Shown here: positions 37,498 through 49,000 of the stretch, in pieces
Position numbering within the stretch: the stretch's first letter is position 1
How the letters are laid out: each line of letters begins with the position of its first letter
NCBI GenBank assembly: GCA_022414725.1
Contig: CM039462.1
Location: forward strand, 112,835,672-112,899,671
Source of the DNA: Microglena sp. YARC
Taxonomy: Eukaryota; Chlorophyta; Chlorophyceae; Chlamydomonadales; Chlamydomonadaceae
Reading direction: 5' to 3'
Length of the DNA stretch: 64,000 bases
Notes under the pieces: generated by a model
What the model was told of the DNA's origin: nothing
Database searches by the model: none
Seen by the model: the letters and a program-made list of their open reading frames with translations, nothing else
Position numbers and translations under genes: made by a program

Positions 37498-39856
37498 ATG
37501 GCGCATGCAGAAGTAGATGCCCACTGCAATACCCGCAACCACCACTAGCAACACGACCACGTCCGTACCGTATTATATTACCGTATTCGGCCTTACTATG
37601 GAGGGTGCATCAGTCTTTCCACCGCCTCATGCACACACTTATGGCGCATGTAGAAGTAGATGCTCACTGCAATAGCCACCACCACCACCATCACCACCAG
37701 CACGAGCTTGGCGGGGGGAAAACATTGACTGCGCACACGCTTTTACTTTGTATGGTGCATCAGTTTTTCCACCACCTCATCCACACACTTATGGCGCATG
37801 TAGAAGTAGATGCCCACTGCAATAGCTGCAACCACCACTAGCAACACGACCACGTCCGTACCGTATTCTATTACCATATTCGGCCTTACTATGAAGGGTG
37901 CATCAGCCTTTCCACCGCCTCATCCACACACTTATGGCGCATGTAGAAGTAGATGCTCACTACAATAGCCACCACCACCACCATCACCACCAGCACGAGC
38001 TTGGCGGGGGGAAAACATTGACTGCGCACACGCTTTTACTTTGTTTGGTGCATCAGCCTTTCCACCGCCTCATCCACACACTTATGGCGCACGTGGAAGT
38101 AGATGCCCACTGCAATACCCGCAACCACCACAAGCAACATGACCACGTCCGTACCTTATTCTATTACCATATTCGGCCTTACTATGAAGGGTGCATCAGC
38201 CTTTCCACCGCCTCATCAACACACTTATGGCGCATGTAGAAGTAGATACTCATTGCAATAGCCACCACCACCACCATCACCACCAGCACGAGCTTGGCGG
38301 GGGGAAAACATTGACTGCGCACACGCTTTTACTTTGTATGGTGCATCAGTTACACTGCCTTGTCCACACACATATGGCGCATGTAGAAGTAGATGCCCAC
38401 TACAATAGCTGCAACCACCACCACCACTACCACCAGGAGCTTGGCGAAAATCCTTTTTGAAAAAAAAAACTGAATTACTCGATAACCTACCCACTTTCAC
38501 TCTATAGGCCACATCAGCCTTTCCTTATGGCGCATGTAGAAGTAGATGCCCTCTGCAACAGCCACCACCACCACCACCAAGCTCGTGCTTGGCGAAATCC
38601 TTTTTGTAAAAAAAACTGAGTTCCTCAACAGCCCATATGCTTTTACTCTGAAGGTCGCATCAGTTTTTCCACCGCCTCATCCACACGCTTATGGCGCATG
38701 TAGAAGTAGATGCCCACTGCAATAGCCACCACCACCACCACGACCACCACAAGCACAAGCTTGGCGAAAATCATGTTTGGAAAAAACAACTGAGTTACTC
38801 GACAGCCTACATGCTTATACTCTGAAGGGTGCATCAGCCTTTCCACCGCTTCAAACACTTATGGTGCATGTTGAAGTAGATGCCCCAGTGCAATAGCCGC
38901 AATCACCACCAGCAGCAGCATGACCACAGCTTCACCGTTTTCTACTATTCGACCTTACTCCGAAGGCTACATCAGTCCTTCCACCGCCCCATCCACACAC
39001 TTATGGCGCACGTGGATGTAGATGCCCACTGCAATAGCTGCAACCACCACTAGCAACATGACCACGTCTATACCGTATTATATTACCATATTCGGCCTTA
39101 CTATGAAGGGTGCATCAGCCTTTCCACCGCCTCATCCACACACTTATGGCGCATGTAGAAGTAGATGCTCACTACAATAGCCACCACCACCACCATCACC
39201 ACCAGCACGAGCTTGGCGGGGGGAAAACATTGACTGCGCACACGCTTTTACTTTTTATGGTGCATCAGCCTTTCCACCGCCTCATCCACACACTTATGGC
39301 GCACGTGGAAGTAGATGCCAACTGCAATAGCTGTAAGCACCACCACCACCACCACCGGCTTGAGCATGTCGGAAATCCTGTTTGTTAAAAATAAACAACT
39401 CGGCAGCCCAAACGCCTTTACCCTGAAGGGTGCATCATACTTTACTTATGGCGCATGTAGAAGTAGATACCCACTGCAATAGCCGCAACCACCACCACCA
39501 GCACGGCCACGGCTGTCCCATATCCTATTTCGTGACCTTACTCTGGAGGGAGCCTCATCCACTCAATTATGGCGGTCGTAGAAGTAGATTCCCACAGCAA
39601 TAGCCGCCACCACCACCTGCAGGAGCTTGGCAAAAATCTGTTAAAAAAAAAGTCAGCAGCCAGTACGCTTTTACTTGGAAGGGTGCATCAGCCTTTCTTC
39701 ATGGCACATGACGGCGAGCAGCCAAATTGCTGGCTGAAGCTATGTAACCAAGTTCAAGTTCAAGCTATGGTGCATGTAGAAGTAGATGCCCACTGCAATT
39801 GCCGCAACCACCACTAGCAGCACGACCACGACTGTACAATATTCTATTTCATGGCC

Positions 39857-40218
39857 TTACTCTGAAGGGTGCATCAGTCTTTCCACCGCCTCATCCACAC
39901 GCTTATGGCGCATGTAGAAGTAGATGCTCACTGCAATAGCTGCAACCACCACCACCGGCACCACCGTAGCCACCACAATGGCTGCCGTGCCATCCCCATC
40001 ACCTGAAGTTGACCCTGCGGGTGACTCGTCCCCCTCCTGCCCAGGAGGAGTGCGAGTGTTAGGGGTCTCTGCGCCCCACCCAAGGCCTGCTGGGCAGTGA
40101 GCGGTGGCCGGTTGGGTTGTGTGGCTTGTTTAGGTGGTGAGGAGGTGGGGGTTCGTTGGAAGGCTGGTGGCGGTGGGGGGGTCCCGCCTGAAGGCTGCGG
40201 AGGGTCTGCTAGGATGGG
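39857..40218 (-). CDS. Lectin-like gene exon 6: Pro-rich stalk, TM helix, tail, stop
   Basis: It follows CCCTCCCAG in phase 0 and ends with TAA at 39859-39857. It encodes PILADPPQPSGGTPPPPPAF, then a stalk, then TAAIVVATVVPVVVVAAIAV (membrane helix) and YFYMRHKRVDEAVERLMHPS. One base seems missing at about 40082: the parallel copy near 42135 has CCCAAAGG where this has CCCAAGG. That change alone separates the two frames. Confidence 0.72.
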
Positions 40219-43200
40219 CTGGGAGGGGAGAGGGTAGGGGGTGGGGGTGAGAATGAGGGTATGGGGGGGGATGAGGGGTAATGGGCTGGGTGGGATGAGG
40301 GTGGGGTGTAAGGGTGAGGAGGTGAGAGCAGAGGGGTGAGGGGTGAGGGGGTGAGAGCAGAGGGGTGAGGGGTGAGGGTGAGGATGAGGTGTGGGAGGGT
40401 GAGAGTAGAGGGGCGTGGGTGGGGTTAAGGTGGAGAGGAGGGGATGAGAGTAGAGGGGTGTGGGTGGGGTTCGGAGGAGGGGTGTGGGTGGGGTTAAGGT
40501 TGGTAGGAGGGGATGAGAGTAGAGGGGTGTGGGTGGGGTTAAGGTGGAGAGGAGGGGATGAGAGTAGAGGGGTGTGGGTGGGGTTAAGGTGGAGAGGGGA
40601 TGAGAGCAGAGGGGTGTGGGTGGGGTTAAGGTTGGTAGGAGGGGATGAGAGTCGAGGGGTGTGGGTGGGGTTAAGGTGGAGAGGAGGGATGAGAGTAGAG
40701 GGGTGTGGGTGGGGTTAAGGTGGAGAGGAGGGGGTGAGAGTAGAGGGGTGTGGGTGGGGTTAAGGTGGAGAGGAGGGGATGAGAGTAGAGGGGTGTGGTG
40801 GGGTTTAAGGTGAGAGGAGGGGATGAGAGTAGAGGGGTGTGGGTGGGGTTAAGGTGGAGAGGAGGGGGTGAGAGTAGAGGGTGTGGGTGGGGTTAAGGTG
40901 GAGAGGAGGGGATGAGAGTAGAGGGGTGTGGGTGGGGTTAAGGTGGAGAGGAGGGGATGAGAGTAGAGGTGTGGTGGGGTTAAGGTGAGAGGAGGGGTGA
41001 GAGTAGAGGGGTGTGGGTGGGGTTAAGGTGGAGAGGAGGGGATGAGAGTAGAGGGGTGTGGGTGGGGTTAAGGTGGAGAGGAGGGGGAGAGAGGGTGTGG
41101 TAAGGTAAGGGTGAGAGTAGAGGAGGTGGAGGGATGAGAGTAGAGGGGTGTGGGTGGGGTTAAGGTGGAGAGGAGGGGGGAGGAGTAGAGGGGTGTGGGT
41201 GGGGTTAAGGTGGAGAGGAGGGGGTGAGAGTAGAGGGGTGTGGGTGGGGTTAGGTGGAGAGGAGGGTGAGAGTAGAGGGGTGTGGGTGGGGTTAAGGTGG
41301 AGAGGAGGGGATGAGAGTAGAGGGGTGTGGGTGGGGTTAAGGTGGAAGAGGAGGGGATGAGAGTAGAGGGGTGTGGGTGGGGTTAAGGTGGAGGGAGGGG
41401 GTGAGAGTAGAGGGGTGTGGGTGGGGTTAAGGTGGAGAGGAGGGGGTGAGAGTAGAGGGGTGTGGGTGGGGTTAAGGTGGAGAGGAGGGGATGAGAGTAG
41501 AGGGGTGTGGGTGGGGTTTAAGGTGAAGGAGAGGATTGAGAGTGAGAGGGGGTGGGGAGAGTGGAGAGGAGTGGTGTGTGGGTGGGGTTAAGGTGGGAGA
41601 GGAGGGGGTGAGAGTGGAGGGGTGTGGGTGGGGTTAAGGTGGAGAGGAGGGGTGAGAGTAGAGGGGTGTGGGTGGGGTTAAGGTTGGTAGGAGGGGGTGA
41701 GAGTAGAGGGGTGTGGGTGGAGTTAAGGTGGAGAGGAGGGGATGAGAGTAGAGGGGTGTGGGTGGGGTTAAGGTGGAGAGGAGGGGGTGAGAGTAGAGGG
41801 GTGTGGGTGGGGTTAGGTGGAGAGGAGGGGGTGAGAGTAGAGGGGTGTGGGTGGGGTTAAGGTGGAGAGGAGGGATGAGATTAGAGGGTGTGGGTGGGAT
41901 TAAGGTGGAGAGGAGGGGGATGAGAGTAGAGGGGTGTGGGTGGGGTTAAGGTGGAGAGGAGGGGATGAGAGTCGAGGGGTGTGGGTGGGGTTAAGGTGGA
42001 GAGGAGGGGATGAGAGTAGAGGGGTGTGGGTGGGGTTAAGGTGGAGAGGAGGGGATGAGAGTAGGGGTGTGGGTGGGGTTAAGGTGGAGAGGAGGGGGTG
42101 AGAGTATTAGGGTCTCCTACTGCGCCCCACCCAAAGGCCTGCTGGGCAGTGAGCGGTGGCCGAATGTGTTGTGTGGCTTGTGTAGGTGGTGAGGAGGAGG
42201 AGGTTCGTATGAGGGCTGGTGGAGGTGTGGGGGATCCGCCTGAAGGCTGCGTGGGGACTGGTAGGATGGGCTGGGAGGGGAGAGGGTAGGGGGTTCGGGG
42301 GTGAGGGTGAGAGGTGAAGGGGTAATGGGCTGGGAGGGATAAGGGGTGAGGGGCTGGGAGGGGTGAGGGGGTGCGAGTAGAGGGGGTGCGAGTAGAGGTG
42401 TGTGGTAGGAGTTAAGGTGGAGAGGTGGGGGTTTGTTGGAGTGCTGGAGGTGTGGGGGACACGCCTGAAGGCTGCGTGGGGCCTGGTAGGATGGGCTGGG
42501 AGGGGTGAGGGTGGGGGTGGGGGTGAGAGGTAATGAGCTGGGAGGGATGAGGGTGGGGGTGAGGGTGGGGGTGAGGGTGAGGGTAACGGGGAGAGGTGGA
42601 GGTGTGGGAGACCTGTCTGAAGGTTGCGTAGGGTCTGCTAGAATGGGCTGGGATGGGTAAGGGTGGGGGTGAGGGGTGAGGGGTGATGATGGGGGTTGAG
42701 GGGTAATGGGCTGGGAGGGATGCGGGTGAGGGTGAGGGTGAGGGGTGGCAGGGAGTGGGTTGAGGTGTGGGGGACCTGTCTGAAGGTTGCGTAGGGTCTG
42801 TTGGTGAGGGGGCTCCAGGCTTGGATGGTGGGAGGTCCACTAAGAGGGGCTGGGAGGATTGAGGGTAGAGGTGGGGGGGTGAGGGATAAGGGTGGGGTTC
42901 AAGGTTGAGGTTGGTGGTGGGGGGGGGGGGGGGCACCTCCAAACAGGGATACAACCAAACCCAACCACTACTTACCTCTACAACCACCACGCCTTGCTGG
43001 CACACAGAGAATCAGTGGGGGTCCTTATAGTCAGTGTAGTCGCCTTTGATATTCCCTCCTCACAACACACACAAACTCTTCCCATCAACTCCACCACCCA
43101 CCCACCCACCAACTCCACCCACACCAACACACACACAAACTCTTTCCACCAACTCCACCAAATCAACCCACCAAGACCACCCACTACTCACCTGTACACC

Positions 43201-45995
43201 CACCACATCTTGCTGGCACACAAATAAGTAGTGGGGGTCATTGCAGTCGCTGTTGTCGCTTTTTACATTCCTCGCCTCCTCACAACACACACAAAATCTT
43301 CCCACCAACTTCAACCCCACCAACTCCACCCATGAACTCTTCCCACCAAGCCCACCCACTACTCACCTGTACACGCACCACATCTTGCTGGCATACAAAG
43401 AAGTAGTGGGGGTCATTGCAGTCAGTGTTGTCGCTGTTGATATTCTCACCACTCCTCACACAACCCCTCACCTCCTAACAACCCCACATTGATGAAGCCA
43501 GCTCTCACATACACACACAACTCCACCCACCCACCAAATGCACCAACTCGATCCCACCACACCACTCCACCCACCCACTCCACCCACCCACCAATGCACC
43601 AACTCGACCACCCACCAACTCCACCCACCCACTCCACCCAACCACCAACTCGACCCACCCACCCAACTCCACCCACCTCTAACCTCCACCAATGTTCTAC
43701 CCACCCACTCCACCCACCCACCCACCCACTCCACCACCCAACCACCCGCCCAACTACAACAACCTCAATAACTCTTTCCACCAAGCCCAACCACTTCTCA
43801 CCCCTACACCCACCACGTCTTGCTGACACACAAAGAAGTAGTGGGGGTCATTACAGCCAGTGTAGTCGCTTTTGATATTCCCTCCTCACAACACACACAA
43901 ACTCTTCCCACCAACTTCAACTCCACCAACTCCACCCACGAACTCTTCCCGCAACCCCCACCCTCTACTCACCTCTACACCCACCACGTCTTGCTGACAC
44001 ACAAAGAAGAAGTAGTGGGGGTCATTACAGTTAGTGTTGTCGCTGTTGACATTCCTCACCTCCTCACAGCCCACAGTGATGAAGCCAGCTTTCATATACA
44101 CCCACCAACTCCACCCACCCACCAAATGCACCAACTCGACCCACCTACCAACTCCACCCACCCACTCCACCTACTCTACCCACCCACCCACCCACCAACT
44201 ACACTAACCCCAATAACTCTTTCCACCAAGCCAAACCACTTCTCACCTCTACACCCACCACGTCTTGCTGACACACAAAGAAGTAGTGGGGGTCATTGCA
44301 GTTAGAGTAGTCGCTTTTGATATTCCCTCCTCACAACACACACAAACTCTTCCCACCAACTTCAACTCCACCAACTCCACCCACGAACTCTTCCCGCACC
44401 CCCCAACCTCTACTCACCTCTACACCCACCACGTCTTGCTGACACACAAAGAAGTGGGGGTCATTGCAGTCGGTGTAGTCGCTTTTGATATTCCTCGCCT
44501 CCTCACAACACACACCAACTCTTCCCACCAACTTCAACTCCACCAACTCCACCCACGAACTCTTCCCGCAACCCCCACCCTCTACTCACCTCTACACCCA
44601 CCACGTTTTGCTGACACACAAAGAAGTGGGGGTCATTGCAGTCGGTGTAGTCGCTTTTGATATTCCTCGCCTCCTCACAACACACACCAACTCTTCCCAC
44701 CAACTTCAACTCCACCAACTCCACCCACGAACTCTTTCCGCAACCCCCACCCTCTACTCACCTCTACACCACCACGTCTTGCTGACACACAAAGAAGTGG
44801 GGGTCATTGCAGTCGGTGTAGTCGCTTTTGATATTCCTCGCCTCCTCACAACACACACCAACTCTTCCCACCAACTTCAACTCCACCAACTCCACCCACG
44901 AACTCTTTCCGCAACCCCCACCCTCTACTCACCTCTACACCCACCACGTCTTGCTGACACACAAAGAAGTGGGGGTCATTGCAGTCGGTGTAGTCGCTTT
45001 TGATATTCCTCGCCTCCTCACAACACACACCAACTCTTCCCACCAACTTCAACTCCACCAACTCCACCCACGAACTCTTCCCGCAACCCCCACCCACTAC
45101 TCACCTTTACACCCACCACGTCTTGCTGACACACAAAGAAGTGGGGGTCATTGCAGTCGGTGTAGTCGCTTTTGATATTCCCCGTCTCCTCACAACACAC
45201 ACAAAATCTTCCCACCAACGTCAACTCCACCCACAAACTCTTCCCACAACCCTCACCCATTACTCACCTCTACACCCACCACGTCTTGCTGACACACAAA
45301 GAAGTGGGGCTCATTGCAGTCCATGTAGTCGTTACCCACAGCAGATCCATCGCCCACAGTGGTGAAAGAGAGGACGATGTAGGGACATGTGTTGTCTGGA
45401 CGCCATTGGCTAGCTATCCAGCACTGAGAGACCTGTAGGAGTGGGAGATAGTGTGTGTGTGGGGGGGAGTTGGTAGTAGTGGTGGTTGGAAGAGAGTGTG
45501 TGCAGGACTGCAAGGTATTGGGACATGCGTTGTCTGGACGCCGTTCGCTAGCTATCCAGCACTGAGACACATGTAGGACGTGGGAGAGGAGAAGAGAGGG
45601 TGCGGCATGTTGGGGGTGTGGGAGAGGGAGGAGGGGGGGGGGGGGGGGGGGGGGAGTGTATGCAGGCCTGGATGGTATAGGGACATTTGTTATCTAGACG
45701 CCATTCGCTTGCTATCCAGCACTGAGAAACCCTGTAGGGGTGGGAGAGGAAGGGGGCAGCGTGTGTGTGTTGCGGGTGTGGGACAGAGAGGGAGGGAAGG
45801 GGTGGGGAGAGGGTGTGTGTTGTGGTTGGTTGGGGAAAGTGTATGCAAGACTGGAGTATAGGACGTGTGTGTTATCTGGACGCCATTCGCTAGCTATCCA
45901 GCACTGAGAAACCTTTAGGGTGAAGAGGGGAGGGAGAGGGTGTGTGTTGTGTGTGTGTGGGGTGTGGGTGGGGTGGGGGGTGGGGTGGGGTGTGT

Positions 45996-46026
<31 letters not shown>

Positions 46027-49000
46027 GGGTTTGGGGGAGAGTGTATGCAGGCCTGGATGGTAAAGGGGCATGTCCCTGTCTGGACGCCATTCACGAGCTA
46101 TCCAGCACTGATAAACTGTAGGGGTTGGGAGTGTGTGCGTTAGTGGTCCCCCCCCCCCCCCCCCCCCTTCAGACAATCTTCTTCTCATCACCCCCCCCAC
46201 CCCTACCTCACCCCCCACCACCACCACCACCACCACCACCACCACTCTATTAAGATCTCCCCCCCCTCCGCCCACCCACCCAACCTCCTCCCTTACCACC
46301 ACCTCCACATCTTAACCACCACCACTCTACCAGATCTACCACCACCACCACCTACACCACTGGAGCGCCACCTCTCCCACACACACACCACCACCACCAC
46401 CCCTACCACGCACACCACCACACCCTACCACCCCTACCACCACCACAAACACCACCACAAACACCTCAACCACTTACCTGTGCACACAGATTCTCAGTAG
46501 CATCAGCAATAGCAGGATCATCAGGGGAGAGGTAATCTACCACCACTGCCATCACCAACCCTACCACCACCACCCACCGCCACCTCTACCACTACCACTC
46601 TACCACCACTGCCACCACCACCACCACCACCACCCACCCACCCACATGTGGCACACAGAATCTTCAGTAGCATCAGCAATAGCAGGATTATCAGCGGGAA
46701 AGGTAATCTACCAGCGCCCCATTACCACCCCCCCACACACACCACCACCACCTCTGCCACCACCTCACCCACCCACATGTGCACACAGATCCTCAGTAGC
46801 ATCAGCAATAGCAGGATCACTCAGGGGGAGAGGTAATCTACCTCCACTGCCATCACCGACCTCCCCCCCCCCCCCCACGCCACCTCTACCCCCACCCCCC
46901 ACCCACCCCCACCCCTACCTCTACACCACTGCCACCACCACCTCTACCACCCACCCACCCACCTGTGGCACACAGATGTTCAGTAGCATCAGCAATAGCA
47001 GGATCATCAGGGGAGAGGTAATCTACCAGCGCCCCATTACCAGGGAGGGAGCTACAAGCTTCTACTGCGCTTACGTATGTGGCGGCGGGTTGGAGGGTGA
47101 GGAGCTTATTAGCAGCTACTAGAGAGGACTGGAGGCCACCTGGGCGGAGAGGTGGAGGTGGTGGTGTGGTTGGTGTGGTGGTGGTAGTGGGAGGAGTGGT
47201 TAGGTGGTGGTGTGGTGGTGTTGGTGGTGGTGGTGGTGGAGGAGTGGTGGTGGTGGTGGTGTGGTTGGTGTGGTGGTGGTGGTGGGAGGAGTGGTGGTGG
47301 TGGTGGTGTGGTTGGTTGGTGGTGGTGTGGGAGGAGTGTGTGGTGGTGGGTGTGGGTTGGTGTGGTGGTGGTGGTAAGGAGTGGTGGTGGTGGTGTGGTT
47401 GACGGTGTGGTGGTGGTGTGGGAGGAGTGGTGGTGGTGGTGGTGTTGGTGGTGGTGTGGTGGTGGTGTGGTTGGTGTGGTGTGGTGGTGGTGAGGGTGGT
47501 GTGGTGTTGTGGTTGGTGTGGTGGGTGGTGGTGGGAGGAGTGGTGGTGGTGGTTGTGGTTGGTGTGGTGGTGGTGGTGGGAGGAGTGTGTGGTGGTGGTG
47601 GTGAGGGTGGTGGGTGGTGGTGGCGCTAACACACCTCTACTGCGCTTTCGTACTTGGCGGCGGTTTGGAGGGTGAGGAGCTTATTAGCAGCTAGTAGAGA
47701 GGAGTGTAAGACACCTGGACTGAGTGGTGATGGTGGTGATGGTGGTGGTGTGGTGGTGGGTCGGTGGTGGTGGTGGTTGGTGTGCTTGGTGAAGTGTGTG
47801 TGGTGTTGGTTTGTGTGGTGGCGGTTGTTGTGGGAGGAGTGGTTGGTGTGGTGTGGTTGGTGTGGTGTGGTTGGTGGCGGCGGGTTGGAGGTGAGGAGCT
47901 TACTGGCAGCTACTATAGATGACTGGAGGCCACCTGGACAGAGTGGTGGTGGTGGTAGTGGTGGTTGTGGTGGTTGTGGTTGTGGTAGTGGTGGTGGTGG
48001 TACTGGAAGACACCTGGACAGAGTGGTGGTGGTGGTGGTGGTTGTGGTGGTGGTGGTGGTGGTAGTGGTGGTGGTGGTAGTGGAAGACACCTGGACAGAG
48101 TGGTGGCTGTGGTGGTGGTAGTGGTGGTGGTGGTGGTGGAAGACACCTGGAACAGGGAGTGCGTGAAGGTGGTGGTGCTTGGTGTTGGTGAAATTGTGTG
48201 GTGTGGATGGTTTGGTGGTGGTGGAGGAGTGGTGGTGGTGGTGGTGGTGGTGGTGTGGTGGTGTGTAAAGTTTGTGTGGTGTGGATGGTGTGGTGGTGGT
48301 GGGAGGAGTGGTGGTGGTGGTGGTGTGGTGGTGGTGGTGGGTGAAGTTTGTGTGGTGTGGATGGTGTGGTGGTGGTGGGAGGAGTGGTGGTGGTGGTGAG
48401 GTTGGTGTGGTGGTGTGGTGGTGATATGTGTTTGGAAATGGATGGCGTAGGTGGTTGGTGGTGGTGGGGAGGAGTGGTGGTTGTGGTGGTGTGGTACGTG
48501 GCGGCAGGTTGGAGGGTGAGGAGCTTCTTAATTAATTAAAAACAATTAATAATTAAAAACAGATTAAATTATTGTAAACAGATCTAATGATTAAAAAAAT
48601 ATTAAAAGGTGAACATGAAATCATTCAGTAGATAACTGAGTGGGAGTTTAGTCATAGTGATTTCTACGAGGTCATGACTTGGACCTACTACTATTGTTTG
48701 GTGGTGAGGGCATGCCTGGCTTCCACCTGCAAACAAAGTTCTGAGGGGGGTGGCGTCACCTTAAATCGACAAAATAAAAAGATAAAAAGAGACCAAATGA
48801 TAAAAACAGATTAAATTATTAAAACAGGTTAAAAGATTAAGACCAGATAAATGATTAAAAACAGATTAAAGGATTAAAAACAGATAAAATAATAAAATAA
48901 TAAAAAATAATTAGTAAGATATTGAATGAACAAAAACAGATAAATTAATTAAAAACATATAAAAAGGTGGACACAAAATCATTAAGGGGTTAAATGGGTA

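Larger units (their letters stand above)
35700..39856 (-). repeat. Array of last-exon copies of the lectin-like gene, beyond its stop
   Basis: At least 20 copies of the TM-tail coding segment (minus-strand GCAATAGC...TTCTACATGCGCCATAAG CGTGTGGATGAGGCGGTGGA AAGACTGATGCACCCTTCAGAGTAA) lie downstream of the real last exon. Units are about 130-160 bp, with a larger ~285-bp unit at 37590-38490. Many copies keep the TM-like frame and the stop. MITE A, MITE B, element H and element G are inserted in or beside the array. Confidence 0.85.
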
